From Saccharina japonica (taxonomy: Eukaryota; Sar; Phaeophyceae; Laminariales; Laminariaceae): a stretch of 64,000 nucleotides of DNA. The notes beneath the pieces are model-generated. The model saw nothing but the letters and a program-made list of their open reading frames with translations. It searched no databases and had not been told where the DNA came from. The stretch lies in the NCBI GenBank assembly GCA_008828725.1, contig MEHQ01003854.1, positions 1,278,652 through 1,342,651 of the forward strand. Direction: 5' to 3'. Shown piece by piece: positions 1 through 20,380 of the stretch (within the stretch, counting starts at the first letter, position 1; each line of letters begins with the position of its first letter). Made by a program: the position numbers and the translations under genes.

Positions 1-212
1 CAGTTCTTCGAATGTAAGCGCGAAACGCTGTACAGGCATGTCTTGGAGCAGTTAATACCTGGAGCCGGCTCGTTCAGAAAAAAAACAAGAGAAACTTTAT
101 TTTTTTCGAACTACGGCAACGTCTGACTGTTACTATTAATAGTGACCTTTTTGAAGGCCCGTGATTGGTCGGGACACGTTTTCGCCGCTAGCACCAGCCC
201 TACAGTGGGACC
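1..212 (-). mobile_element. Terminal part of a long-TIR DNA element
   Basis: This is the same repeat as the ends of the 49087-49933 element. Shared blocks include GGTCGGGACAC followed by TTTCGCCGCTAGC, an inner CGGCTCGTTCAGAAA block and an inner CTTCGAA block. It corresponds to 42780-42975 in the right arm, so the insertion predates the duplication. Only one end is visible; the rest lies left of the window. Confidence 0.7.
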
Positions 213-591
213 TTGACAAAAAAAACTTAGTATCTCACCCTCTTCCGCCGTTCATGGCGGTCGGATTGAGAACAAACATATTTGGCATTGGAGTAGATAT
301 TGCGAGCGGGATTCGCGGAGGAAAATATTCGGGGGGTTTGGCTTGAAACAGCTCGTACCGACGTATACTTACACTGCTGCACCACTAACCAGGTTACATT
401 AAATTTGAAACATTACAGCAGAGTGCAGTACATTACAGTAGTGCACGACAGTAGTGACGTACTGTTCGTTGGCTTTGACGAAAACACCCAAGCTTCTCCT
501 CTGCGATACAGTACACCCATGGCTCTCCTCTCCCCAACTCTGGCGCTGACCACTGTCACGCATCCATCCGACCATTGGCGTTTTCGAGCAG

Positions 592-1274
592 AACTCCACC
601 GTGGAGGGGCGAAAGTGGTACGTGCAGCCTGGTGGTCGTGGGGAGAGGGAGAAGTGGCTCCAGGAGGGTGCACGCGTCATGTGGGAGGTATCGGACGATG
701 TCCTCTTCGACAAGGTGGGTAGGCGTTGTTCGCCCCTGCCGTGTCGTGTGTGCTCCAGGCCAGCATCGACCGGTGGATCCCGACCTTGTGGTCGATATAC
801 ACAGTAGCACGTGCAGGTGTACAAACATGCATGCCCTTTTTGTTTCCACCTTGTGATATTCTGACCTGAGACAATGCGGAACATATATACGAGAACGCTT
901 GCCGGCGGAGCTGTCCGGCTGTTTTTTGGGCCCCTCGTCTCTCCCCTCTCTCTTTCATCTCCTCTGCCGTTGCTCAAACTCCCAACCCAACTATCGGCTC
1001 ACTTTGGGCAATGCTGCCCCTCCTTCCTCTCCCAATGTACTAACGTGTCATATTCTTCCGCGTGTTTTTCTAGATTCCCGCTGCATCCGGAGAGACGTGC
1101 GACACTTGCCACCGGGAGGGACGGCCGTGCAACTGGGCCCCGGACGAGCTGGAGCGTTTCTGCGACCACTGTGCGGATGCTCCTCGCCGAGGCCTGAACG
1201 AAGGTCGCCACGCGCGTGACTTCGGCTTTAAGTGGGTTACCACGTGCGACTGTGATCACGCCACATACCGCTAG
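592..1274 (+). CDS. Last two exons of a duplicated unrecognised gene (left copy)
   Basis: Exon 592-714 follows an acceptor CAG and ends FDK before the donor GTGGGT. Exon 1074-1274 follows TTTTTCTAG and ends in TAG. The joint is phase 0. The last exon encodes 66 residues with a C-x2-C-x6-C cluster, a C-x2-C pair and a C-x-C near the end, suggesting metal binding. It is the counterpart of exons 9-10 of the minus-strand gene at 41710-51029. The two copies differ by one residue in the last exon (R here, Q there) and by G/D and D/E in the preceding exon, and both are open. In this frame a TGA lies upstream at 547-549, so the exon must begin after it. Upstream exons are off-window. Function unknown; it is either a true tail-to-tail paralogue or a partial duplicate. 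Confidence 0.7.
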
Positions 1275-3905
1275 GCCGAGGTCTTCTGCCAGACTCGGGG
1301 GATTTGGTGTGTACCGGGTATTGGCCTCATAAATCAGAAGTGGTCACACGTGGAAATGAAGTACTCTAGTAGATATATTGTGGAGATATTGTGTTCTACG
1401 CAGGGGAGTAGACCTGTGGGTGTTTTGCCTAGAGAGACGAGGGGGGAGCGGGCGCCCCCCCACCCCCGCCTGTGCGCGCGCTACGGACACAGGCCTAAGC
1501 CTCCTGCTAGGCTCGGGACTTGTTGTTGTGTTTTCCCGTGTGCACAGCGTGGTCACGTAGATAACACCCAATGCTTCATACATCGCATAGAGTTATTGTG
1601 GCAGGACCTTACTCCACGGCCGTTCGAGCTGTGGTCGTCAGGTTACTCAGGTTAGAGAGACAGGAGACGATAGGCTATAGGCGGCCCCTTCTCCTACTAA
1701 TGCCTGTTATCCATTCTGGTGGGCTCGGGACTTTGCTGTGTTTGGGCGTACGCACAACGTTGATCGCAAGAGGAGATATGGTGAGGGTAATTGTGACTGA
1801 ATTGTACTCGGCGGGTGTCGATTTATGGTCGTGTAGCTTGGAGGGACGAGATATAGTAGTGCGTATCACCCCCTTGCACACCTCCTCCCTCCGAAGTAGA
1901 CGCCTCTGTCGCTCGCGCCGTGTCTTATTTCCTGATTGTTTGGTTTGCGGGGTTTGAGCAGGAGCAGATGTGGAGAAGATGAAACACACAAAGGGGGTAA
2001 GGAGCGGGCAGTAAGATTGGCTAAATCGCGGGGTATCACGCAGTCGCCAGACTTGAGGACCGATGCTGGTAGAGATGGCCGCTACGGCGGAGTTACGGAG
2101 TCGTTTCAGTGTTAACATCGCGTGCACACAAGTCGTAAGGGCTGACATGGCATTCATCCCCCCCGCTAGCGACCGGTATACATGCATGGATGAGCAAGCG
2201 GGATTGGCAATAGGGTGCTATACGAGGCGTAACGTTATTGGTATGGTAACGTATTGGGTGCGCCATACTATTGCAGATGGCGTACCATAGGCTGTGGGAT
2301 AGGAGGATCGCCTGCAGTCAGTACCTGTCCATAGTAATGGAACTCCACCCCACGCACGTGGAACTTAACCTCCACGTCCAAGTGTGCACTGTAGAGTGGG
2401 TGGCGGAGCGGGATATATAGAACAAAGGAGGCCACTCGTACTATACTAAAGTACAGTAATAATATTGATCGGAGATGGGTATCTCCACCGTTTCGCCAAG
2501 CGACTGACTTGCTTATCAAACGACGGGAATCGCCAACATGCTGAGACCATCGTTTTCACTATCCGTTGCAATTCTTCGGTTTGCCATACCACGTCTGTCA
2601 CCCTGCTGTTCGCCAACGCCTGGGGACAGCATTGAAACCTGCACAGCACAGCGGATGGAAAATCGTGACAGGTATACTCGGAGCACGTGAACTACGTCTG
2701 CAATGTCGAAGCTAGGCTTGGCAATATAAGTGACCCCAAATGTGCACCTACAGCAGACAACGCGCAACGTCACGCATAACGCGTGCACAGCGTGCACGAC
2801 GTGCGGACACCCCGAATACACACAACACACATAGCCGGCCGAGTTTTAGTGGAATCTTCTCGTTTCTTCGAAGCCTCCATCTGTACCGGCGTCGATCCCT
2901 CCCCCGTCCTCCAACCCCCCCCTCGTCAGCTCTATCATGTCTATGATAGTTCGCTTCCTCAAGAACTGTTGATGTGGGGTATACACATCTATATACCCTC
3001 TCATCTGGACTACTGTCTGGACGTTCTAGCTGAGGCCGACCCCCCATGCCATCACTACGGCCGTGCACGACACGAGCCCATACCATCACAGCGGGGTAAA
3101 GGAGTTCCCAAATGGACCCCCGTTAGTTCTATAAACTGCGCTACATACCGCTCCTTCGGCTCCTGGCCCTTTCAGTGCGTGTTCCTCTTGCCTCGCCATG
3201 GCCAACGTCCTGAGCTTGGTGGTCCAGAGGGTAACCTCGAAGTCGCTCGATGGTCCATGACGTACTACATAATGTACCAACAGTCTCCAGATAGAGCGGA
3301 ACCCGATGTCGTTCCTCTGATTCGAGGATGGGGGGGATGGAATAAAAATGCGTCGAACCGAGTCGCCGGATCGTCTTGCCTGAGCATCGAGCCCATGCCA
3401 CCATTTGTAGCGTCGCCTAATATATGAGCAGGGCAAGGTTGAGAAGCATCGGCAACACAGATTGACATCCGGATCAGGAAACATCGAAATCGACTCACCC
3501 GAAACTTAAGGCGCACCGATGATTGTCCCTATTAGAAGGCGTAAAAATGAACTTAACAGCCTTCTTGAGATACAGGGGGTTATTAACCGGGCGGACACAG
3601 GTGGCCATATCGGATACCCTTCGCAGCGAAAAGCCGTTTAAAAGAAAGCAGCCACACTTGAGGGTGCGTGATATTAGCTTGCTGACCAACAGTCGATACT
3701 GGACTGTACCGGCGTTCGGACGCACTTTTTTTAATCATGTGCCTCAGAAAAATCGAACCATCCGCAGCGTCTACCGATACTTGAAAGGACGACGGTTAGA
3801 TACCATGCTTTCAAAAACGCTCGTAAAACATTTATTTTGGGGGGCGGGATAAGAGACATCAGCGTCGAAGGAAAAATGACGCCGTCGCCGAAAACGGTAA
3901 CCTGT
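1275..3905. other. Non-coding remainder of the left arm
   Basis: I see no exon with credible splice sites. Open frames at 1571-1957 and 1675-2187 recur in the right arm only because the DNA is duplicated. The block at about 2440-2560 (core TTCGCCAAGC beside AACGACGGG) also occurs at 4280-4400 and 36640-36720, so it belongs to a dispersed repeat. Confidence 0.6.
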
Positions 3906-6539
3906 TTTGAATACAACCTGTTTTTACGATCTGGCAGTGTGTGTGATTTTCCTGTAAGCATGTGCATTGCGTCTGTGTAGACCGAGTTCAACTACACAAG
4001 CTGAGTCACACGCTGTGGTCTGGTTTGGGTCAAACCAGTATGTAATGTGTTATGTTTCTGCTCGAGGGCGTGGCGCAAGGGCATGTCCTAATAATGTGAT
4101 GAGCTTGTAAGTGGAGAGGGGGGCATGCCTTGTTGAATATCCTCAAGACTGCCTGCCGATGGCGTATCTCGTAGCCTGCGAGGTAGGAGGGTCGCCTACA
4201 GTACCTGTCCACATTCAGTTAGCCCCACTCACGCTAGTTCATTCTGCGTTTTTTAGTTGGCGACGAAGCGAGAAACATAGAACCAAGGAGGCCGCCACAA
4301 TAGTTAAATTACAGCAGTACCAGGTATGGTAACAATCGGAGATGAAAAAAATCACCGTTTCGCCAAGCCGCTGACGATAATCTCAAACGACGGGGATGGC
4401 CTTGTATAACCCCTGCCTCGAAGCGATGTATCTCAATAATCTTGAACCCCACCGTATTATTAGACTTAAAAATTATGTGTCATGTTGAAACAAAATCTAC
4501 AGCCAACTCACTCCTCCAACACGAAATATTACTACAGTCAGTTACATTGATTGAGCTCGCAAGAATCCACAAAAAAAACGGTCCCTCAGACTCAGACTCA
4601 GACTCAGACATCAGTAAAGCCGCCGGCTCCTTGCGCGCCCTCTATCAACGAAGCAGGCCGCAAAACGGCAAGATTTGAGCATATCCCCTCGAAAGCTGAT
4701 AACTGCTGTGGAGGACTCGAGGCTCACGAGACGGACAAAGGGGCGGACCTCACAGCAGCTGAGCTGCTCATGATTAGCTCTGGTTGCCACTCGAACCTTC
4801 AACCAGAAAAATCGATCGCCCTCGATATACAAATAGATACGTCCTACCGTTTATCCAACCAAAAAATACGTACCAGGGTATAGCCTGGAGAAAGACCAAA
4901 GCTACAGCAAGAAAACACAAAAAACGTCTATTTTAATAGTAACCAGAACCGAAACAAACGCGTCCCGTCGAAAAGGACAACGCTGCCTAACCGCATCAAC
5001 CAGTCAACCTTGATAGTTATACCCCCCCCCCCCCTCCGACGAAACCCCACCGCACACGTCTATGGTCACACGACTACGGCCATGCACGACATGAGTACAC
5101 CCCTCCCCCCTTTATACCCCGCTACCCTTCGCAATGTTTTGTCAACGGCATGACCGTCCTGACACCTACATGGCAACAGCACTTGTATCTACACCCACCC
5201 TGAGCGGCAACCAAAAGCCACGCGCGAACGGTCCCGACGAGAGCAGGCCCCGTAAAAAAATAACCCTACCGCAGTCCCTTCCACTCCCGTCCAAAACCCT
5301 CCACCAAGCCGGACACCGCTTTGTTCAAAACCATGCTAGATATATTCCCATTCCCAAGGGCCAGAACACGCCAAGAGCATGACGATACCGGTACGTAACA
5401 ACATCAACAGCAAACCTTGGCAACCACGTCGACTCGCTCACCCCCGTCTCCCTGCGCAGTCCTCCCCCGCGGCTTCGCCCCCACGAGCTCCCCACAATGC
5501 CAGCCCCGACTCATACAGACACCCACGCATCTGGCACTATACAGGGCGCGTTCGGCGCGCTTACACCTCCTGATACCCACCGCTTCGTGCCTACCAGTAC
5601 TAGGTGTAACGTTAGCTGCACTTCAGAGGCGCCATCACCAAACAAAAAAACAGCTTCGTATTTTTTCGGATATTTTCGAGACCTCGAGACCCCGCTCGAC
5701 TGCCTGCCCAATACGTACTTTTCCCGTTTCAACACCGGACGCCAAAACAAAACCGCCACGACTCAGAACCATCCCCCGAAGCCATTCAACGGGTTTACAA
5801 GGGTGCTACGATCACGCTGCGAGGAAAACCTTCACAAGGAATCATTCCCGCGACGAGCCATTGGACTACAGCCCCGTGTCGTGGCCGACAATGCACACGA
5901 CTAGAGCTATAACCCGCATAACCTGAACCAAGGCAATAAACTCGAAACAGTCGTCCCACCACCCCCTCCTCACGCTTCCCTGCTTCTGTTCCTGCCCCCT
6001 CTCCCCACGTTCGGCAGCAGCCTTTCCCGAAGCGACACGAAACCCTTCGCAAATCGGCGGTGGGGCCGCATAATATCATACGTACATACCAAGAAGCTGG
6101 CCATTTTTTACCCCAAAAACGCGCGATGTTTGTAAAGAGCCGCGAGGGGGATGCGCGGAGGGGGGGGGGAGGCAAGGGTGGCAAAAGAGAGGCACACCTA
6201 CCCCCCCCCCCCCCCCGAGCGATACACACCACGATTCATACCGTACGCGCTTGGAGAAGGGTGGGCAGGCATCCAAGCAGCATGGCGCAGCAGCTATTGA
6301 GAGAACAGCAACGCCCCCATTCCCCACCCCCCACCCCTCACCCCCCCATCCCCACCCCCTTTCTCTCCCACCCGAGATACACCAAAAACGAGCGCAGACA
6401 ACAAGCACGCCATAAAATTGCCGACCGAGCCCCTTCCTCGACAGGTTTTCGGCAACGGTGAGAGGCGATATTCGGGATCAGCGGCGTGCGTCTTCTCCCG
6501 CGAGGCAACGGCACACACGCAGCTAGCTAGCTGCCTCTC
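3906..6539. other. Intergenic, compositionally skewed DNA
   Basis: No supported gene. 4250-4410 is a diverged copy of the block found at 2400-2540. 5028-5037 is a short poly-C run. 5045-5110 is a minus-strand fragment of the dispersed repeat centred on GCATGGCCGTAGTCG. About 4560-6000 is rich in A and C on the plus strand. C and G runs lie at 6150-6216. The part next to 6540 may hold the 3' UTR of the minus-strand adenylate kinase gene. Confidence 0.5.
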
Positions 6540-13653
<7,114 letters not shown>

Positions 13654-14456
13654 GGTGACTGTGGTAGATAGAAGCGAGCAAGGCCCCGCACCAGTCGCGC
13701 TGAGACGATGTCGGCGTGCGATAGCAGGGGTTCAATCTGCTCACAGGAAGAACAAACACAAAAAAAGCCGCCCAATCTTGGGTTTACATGGTGTTTTTTA
13801 AGGCGTTATACAGCAGGGGCTACGTACAGCGATTCTCGCGAAAAAAAATCCTAAACCGGCACCTCGGCACCTGAACCCGAGGTACCAACAAGCACCTAAG
13901 CTCCTTGTGGGTACAAACAACAGCAGTGAGCGAACATTGATACGGGGGTAGAGGTCTGCAAGATCAGCGATATTTCAGAAGTCTCCTTAAAAACTAGAAA
14001 CAAACTCGTCACAAAGGAGGAGAACGCACTGCGTATATTTATCTTTATAATAATATCATACTCTCGCACTAACAACTAACATACGAGCGAATCTATCCTA
14101 CTTGTGCATGTCTAATTCCAAGTAATTCCGCCTTGGAAACGTGGGTGAAGTGCAACAAATACGATCCTGGTCTAATTCCAAGTAGTTTTCCCGCAAAAAT
14201 GTGGTTGTAGCATCAGCTCTAAAGTTAAGACACATTTATTTACGAAGAAATAGTGCAAAGAAGGTCGTAGACGTACCTGGTAGATAGAATACAGCAGTGT
14301 CATGCAGATCAGATACATACTATACGTGCTGGTATTATACCGGTAGCAGTTATCAGCAGTACGAGTGGACAAAGCATGATATTAATAGTAGATCTTCCTA
14401 CGAGTATAAGGTAGCTATTTAGGAACTCTGGTTGGCTACGAGTAAGGGTATGTTTT

Positions 14457-14660
14457 ACGCGGCTCAATCAACTTGGACTCTTTCCCGGCCACAGCATCCC
14501 GAGTCAACCTAGAGTATTTTCAAGCTCAGCACCTACGCCGGCCGAGTCAACCTAGAGTCTGACCAAGCACAGTATCCCAGCACTGACCACTGGCATAGGG
14601 TTCGGGTTCGGGTTCGGGTTAGGGTTCTGGTCGGAGGGTCGGCTTCAGGCGCCAAGCACA
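14457..14660 (+). mobile_element. Dispersed element with internal TTCGGG/TTAGGG tract
   Basis: Blocks GAGTCAACCTAGAGT (twice), CAGCACTGACCACTGGCAT, a run of GGGTTC/GGGTTA units and GGTCGGAGGGTCGGCTT recur in the same order, inverted, at about 58505-58710. It is therefore a mobile or duplicated repeat containing the telomere-like tract. Confidence 0.65.
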
Positions 14661-15108
14661 ACCCCCCCGTAAATATCTACCATCAAGAAGTTTGTCTACC
14701 CCTCGTTATCAGATTCCTAAGATACTCGTACTCGTATGTATATCCGATTCGTATGATACTCGTATGTTGTATGTAGTATGTACATCCTTCCCGGCAGCGA
14801 GCAGCAAGCAGCAGTATACTACAGTAGACAAGTCTGTCTATAGATAGATGCATAGCTGGTGTACCATTGTCAGATGACAAATAAATGACACACTATTCAA
14901 GATCAACTTCATCGACCAGCTAGCAGCTATACGAGTAGCGTAGCGTCGTGGGGGGGAGGCGAGATGGTGGACCCATGGCGAGGAAGAGGGTGTGGTGAAG
15001 GAACGCCTACTACTCCAAATTTCTCGGTGACCACACAGGTCGCCATTTCAAGGAGGGAGTCGCGGATTAAGCTCCAGCTTAGGGATCGCCAGGAGACAAG
15101 AAGGAGCA

Positions 15109-15159
<51 letters not shown>
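15109..15159 (+). repeat. Poly-G run of 51
   Basis: Fifty-one consecutive G residues in the intergenic region. The flanks show no coding signal. Confidence 0.97.
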
Positions 15160-15161
<2 letters not shown>

Positions 15162-16480
15162 GACAGACCCACACCGATGGCGTGGGGATACAAAGAGCTT
15201 TCGGATGAAAATTGAGATTTATAATAGAAAATAAGAGTGCGTGATGAGAAAAAAGGAGTGAAGGCAGCGAATAGAAGAGTAGACGAAGCTCACAGCATTA
15301 TGTTTCGAAGGGAGTAGAATTGTGCAGAGAGCTCTTTCTTTTTGTTTCTGCGTTTTTTTATTTTATTTCGGAGTGCTTATGAGTGATCAATGTTGAAGCT
15401 CATGCTTATATACAACAAGATTGTGGGGTGGCAAAGATAATAACACCATACGATCACTTCAGACATACATAGATAGGTAGATGTTTTGTTACTACTGTAT
15501 TTAGTTTGCCTTCCCGTCAGTGTGCTGGGCATTATCCATTCATAAGGAAAAAACTGACACAATTAATCGAACGCCTACATAGAGGAAAAAGGTGTGCTAC
15601 ATTGATCAACGTCTCCACAAGTTTTTTTACGCCCACACTACGTATTTCGTATGCAGGGGGGGGGGAGGGGTCCCACGGCCAGCTGTGACTATATAGCTAC
15701 GTAGTTACAGGTGTATATAGCATACCTGCTATAGTTATACCTGGAGACCCTCGTTCCGACACGATGCGACATAAGACGACATAACCGGACGCCGCCCACA
15801 TAAAGGGGTTGTTCGTTGAGCAGCAGGGAACAGCACGAGGGGCATTAGGTAGTGGCCAGGATTTTGTTCCGGGGAGGGGCGGGGGTATTCGTTGCCCAGA
15901 AGGGGTGGATTCGGTGTGGCCAGGATGTGAGATGCCTGCAGTACCTTTCCTCTTCCACGGTGAATTTTGCAGGAAAAAACGACGGAGGTCATCGACTACT
16001 GCACTGAGCACGGAACAGGAGGATGGTGATGCCTCCTTGTGGCGTTATCGCAGCAGGGGGGGGCGGGGGTGGGATTAGCCAGCTGGAAATATCCGTCGCT
16101 TATACATTTTGAATGCGCTCGATGCGAGTGTCTAAACTAAGGGAATCCTTTGTGGGCCAATATTTCCCCGCCGGCCGAGGCGATGGCCTGTAAACCTGTC
16201 ACCGTATACCACAGGGCAACTGCGCACAGCCACCACCGCGTGTGTAAGTATATTCGTATGCCCAGGCCGACTTACCACGGAGAAACGCTCCGGCAAACAA
16301 AGAAAGCATGGTGTGAGCAACGAAGTGAACGTGGCGATAACGTTTGGTCACGGTCATAAGCTTGCGGGGCCGGTCCCCTGAGTAGCAACCTATACATACA
16401 ATAAAGGCCGAGGAAACTGTTTAATGCTTCGCCCAGCTTTGACAAAATGGTTGAAATACAGTTACACTTGACTGTAATAC

Positions 16481-16602
16481 TATAACGGGGGACCATAGTA
16501 AATACTAGTGAATAGGACCTGCGGCACACACCAAAATCTGTATATTTCTCTCTTTTTTTTAGTAACAATAGTTGGTCCTATTTACTATGATCCTCCGTAA
16601 TA
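16481..16602. mobile_element. TA-flanked MITE with inverted ends
   Basis: The left end TATAACGGGGGACCATAGTA and the reverse complement of the right end, TATTACGGAGGATCATAGTA, match at most positions. The core contains GAATAGGACC against GGTCCTATT. The 122-bp size and TA at both ends fit a Tc1/mariner (Stowaway-like) MITE. Related copies lie at 31986-32112 and, degraded, at 53576-53690. Confidence 0.75.
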
Positions 16603-17087
16603 ACATCAACTTTAACCCCGACCGGCTGGAACAATTCTCGGAGGGAGCGTGTGTGTCTAATGGGTGGTGGTATTATTTGTAGACATGGTTATTAGACGCG
16701 GTTATTTATGTGTAGACATTCGTATACCACCTTGTAAAAGTTGGCTGCGGGCGTTAGGCGTTGGATGGCACGCGCTAAATGCCAACTCCACATCGTCACC
16801 ATCCGTACTGTAAGGGTTTGGGTTATTTAGTAAGGCTTTGCGGTACCAAGCGGGCACATGCCAAAAACCCGGCAGCTGCTTGCTCACACTGCTTATGAAA
16901 TGCGATGGACGGAACAACAGATAGCTTCCAGTCACGACGTCATGCCTGCAAGTAAAAACACGTCCATTGCTCGTGACGCTAAAACGCGATCCTCGCAAAG
17001 GATGTTGCGAATAGGGTAGTTTGTTCAGTGCGTTCTCTCGTTGTGTGACGGGGCTGATGGCCGGGATATATTTCATGAACGCACCGA

Positions 17088-17154
17088 CCGACCGACCGAC
17101 AGAGAGACCGACAGAGAGACAGACAGAGAGACAGAGAGACAGACAGACATACAT

Positions 17155-17189
<35 letters not shown>

Positions 17190-17218
17190 TACATACATAC
17201 ATACAGACATACAGACAT

Positions 17219-17288
<70 letters not shown>
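17088..17288 (+). repeat. AGAC/ATAC tetranucleotide array
   Basis: About 200 bp of AGAC units with ATAC interruptions. Overlapping frames give poly-(TDRQ) or poly-(CLSV) peptides that are not genes. Confidence 0.95.
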
Positions 17289-17525
17289 CGGGATCCACCG
17301 ACGCACACAAGTTGACAACAGACAGGTACCAAAATTGTGCTGAGCGAGTTCCTATAGCGACAGCTATACGTACTATCTTTAGAGTGACGCCGTTACCTTG
17401 TCACCATACGCCGAGTGCCATCACAATACAGTAGTTAGTCCGCAAACAGGGGGGTTCATTGGCGAAGTTGCACGGCAGTAGCCTCGCCAAACCAGCCGCC
17501 GTGTGTCCCTGTGACTGGGGTTTTC

Positions 17526-17556
17526 AACCAACTTAGGGTAAGGGTAAGGGTTAGAG
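17526..17556 (+). repeat. Short TTAGGG-like tract
   Basis: TTAGGGTAAGGGTAAGGGTT, a telomere-like stretch in the intergenic region. Confidence 0.7.
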
Positions 17557-18667
17557 AAGTACAACCGTTTCAGAGCATTACACGCGTTTTGAGGGGGAAA
17601 TACTCGGAATTAGTGTAGTATGGTAAAAACTGACTGGCCCTGACGCACCGGCGTCTAAAATAAATGTTTGAGTGGCCCGCCCGAGGAAGGAAAGACTACA
17701 AAAAGTACTGGTCAGTTGAAGTTCTCGATACGGCACTGCAGGAACAGGAGTCAGTTCGTGCTATCAACATGTTAATAGAATAATAGTATTCGCAGGACAG
17801 CGAAGAAGCGGTTGCTTATACTGTAGTATTACACAAGCGGGGTCTAACAACACGTGCATGGGGTGAATCAGTTGCTACACCTTTTCGGTCGACAACTGGC
17901 CAGGCCACCGAAGCTTTAGCTAGCCAACGGTACTGCTGCCTCTGGACGTTACCGGTGACTTCACGCTATAATTGGAGGTGTGTGCGCGCGGCCGGGTGGC
18001 TGTCTCCACCGCACCTTATCCTCCCGGGACCAAGTCGAGTCAGCATATGCGCACGCGCCCGAGGTGTGCTAGCAGCAGATTGTTCTGCTCTTGGCGCCGG
18101 GAGCGACGGGTTAAACCGACACACGACACGTATGCACGATGCTTTGTAAGTGGAAGTGTGGCCAGCTTGAGCTATGCTGACGTATGATACATTTTTACCA
18201 ATCTGCCGTAGGCCGTAGGATACAAATCAAGAAATAAAAAACTACTGGTACGACCAATTTTCACGTTTTTTCCGCAAAAAACACGCCGTGACGTGAAGGG
18301 TGTATAACGAGCACAATGATAATCGGCAAGTCTGCCTGCATCTCGTCCTACATTCAGGTGCGTCGTCCTTGCCTCACTTTGGCATTTTAATGATAGATGA
18401 GGAAAACACACAGAAATTTAACAGATAAGAAATGGTTGGTACACGCGTGTTTTCGCATTCAACGAATTGTTGGGAAAGCCCCACCTTCCGGCTTTCCCGG
18501 CGGCGGCCATCGCCCTACATAATAATTTGTCTGCAAATATTCGAAACGAAAAGTTGGCGACACGAAAATCCTCTCAAAAGCGAATGCTCAAAACGAAAAA
18601 TACTAAAAAACACGGAACACACCAATAATACAAAAACAAGAGCTGTCGGCTGCACATCGAATAATAC

Positions 18668-18670
<3 letters not shown>

Positions 18671-18698
<28 letters not shown>
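18671..18698 (+). repeat. Poly-C run of 28
   Basis: Twenty-eight consecutive C residues followed by a T run. Confidence 0.97.
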
Positions 18699-19689
18699 TT
18701 TTTTTTGTCGAAAAGACACATCACGCGTAAAACCTCATTAATATGCACCAAAACAGGTCAAAATGTAGTAAGAGGCGTTCGACACCCCAAAAGCTAGGGG
18801 CCTAAACCTCACACGAAATCGCCACCGCCACCATAAATGACGTCATGCCCGGTCAGCGGCAACGGATATAAAACGCCGATCACCATGCCTGTTGCCCCCA
18901 CCCCCACACAAGGTGGAGATGGGGCAGCAGACACTCGGGACCATCCAGGACACACGGGCGAACCCTCACACCGCTCTTGATGCCTACCAGGCATGTATCA
19001 TACGCCCGAACTGCCCGGAATGTCGTAGTGGCGGTGGCCTCTGGTGCACCGCTTTACCGTGACAGCACACCTCTCTTCGTGTGCCTTGTATACGCTCGAA
19101 TCGCTCGGGATCCCCGAGACACGGTCTCTCGCTCGTGCCAGTCCAACCGACCCATTTTACACTGGTTTGCCTATATAGGCCTGGACTGCTCCAACTTTCC
19201 GTTATACGGTCGCTTTTATGAGCCAGCTCACCGCTATGTCGCTATGTCAGCGGCGAGCATATATATGATGCAACTGCCATGACTCACAATCGTAAGGCCC
19301 CCCGTAAAGCGTCCGCTCACCGGTATCGCAGAGAGCGACTAGACTATGATGCAAGTGGTATGCCTCACACACAAACACAACCATAAGGGCGACGCACGCC
19401 AGGAACGATTACCCGTACTTTCGTGCAGCACCGTTTGGCTCCTGGATGCCTTCGGGCATCGCCCCTTCAAGAAGACCGTTATACCATACTACTGACACCG
19501 CGCATACAACAACAGACATAAAATGTAACCGTTGCATTGCACACGTTCTCACCCGTCTGGGGCGGCGTACGACAGGAAAGTGCGCGACAGAAAAAAAAGG
19601 GCGTGACTTGCTGCGAACTCATTCAAACAAGCGCTTCTGTAGTATTTTGCCCGCAGCCGTAGTAGTAGATTTGCCGATATGAAAATAAA

Positions 19690-20380
19690 AAACAAACCGT
19701 CAAGACAAAACCGGGATAGGCCCTCTAACGCATATACTAGCGACACAAACGAAACATATTTTTACCTGGGAACAAGAAAAACAACAAAAAAAATCACCTA
19801 GACAATACCGGGAAAGGCGCCTTAACGAATATCTTCGACGCAATCGTGCTAGAGATACCGTCGTGGAAACAAATAAAAAAAAAGCAGCTAGGCAAAACCG
19901 GGGCAGGCCCCCCTGACGAATACCTGAGATATGGTTGTGTAGCATGAAAGAAAATTGGCCAATAAAAAAACTGCGGGCACCTTCCATCTCTGTCTTACAG
20001 TTGTAGTAGATTTTACCGACACGCCAAAGCAAAAAACAAAAACATCCATATATGTTAAGAAATAGGCCAAACCAGCGCCTATTGTCGTGATAAAGCGTTC
20101 AGCACGACTGAGGTACAGCAGCCCTTTTATCTAGCCAGAGAGCTCAGATAGCACGGAGCACTGCTGAGCAAGCAGAAGATACCCGAACAACATAAAACCG
20201 AGGCTGGACAAGACGGCCTATAACGAATACCGGCGACACCAAGCCCATAATCTGATGCCCAACACACATAAATATGCACACAACATCACAACATGGTGAG
20301 GGAACACAGGGGGGAAGCGAATTGGCGACGACGGTGCCTAAACAGAATCCCGACCCACAGAACGCTTGCACCAAACACAC
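19690..20380 (+). repeat. Degenerate tandem repeat, unit roughly 90-110 bp
   Basis: Phrases like GACAAAACCGGGATAGGCC and TAACGAATA plus GCGACAC recur at about 19700, 19797, 19890 and 20190, with weaker versions near 20065 and 20320. Units are strongly diverged and spacing is irregular. It lies downstream of the 433-aa gene. No coding role is seen. Confidence 0.55.

Larger units (their letters stand above)
1..3905 (+). repeat. Left arm of a large inverted duplication
   Basis: Read on the opposite strand, this segment matches about 38307-42975 almost continuously. Position 1 pairs with about 42975, 592-714 with 42392-42270, 1074-1274 with 41910-41710, and 3905 with about 38307. The arms differ by scattered substitutions (2 in the 201-bp last exon, about 6 in the 123-bp preceding exon) and by extra DNA in the right arm at about 38563-39280. 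The window starts inside the arm, so the outer boundary is unknown. Confidence 0.93.

Noticed and set aside
1571-2187. Opposing open frames of 128 and 170 codons, conserved at 40827-41413
   Set aside because: Conservation is explained by the recent inverted duplication of the DNA; composition and motifs do not suggest protein.
16702-17434. Open frames over the AGAC array and its flank
   Set aside because: The repeat itself is non-coding. The flank (16702-17000, minus) looks slightly protein-like but has no start, splice or family support.
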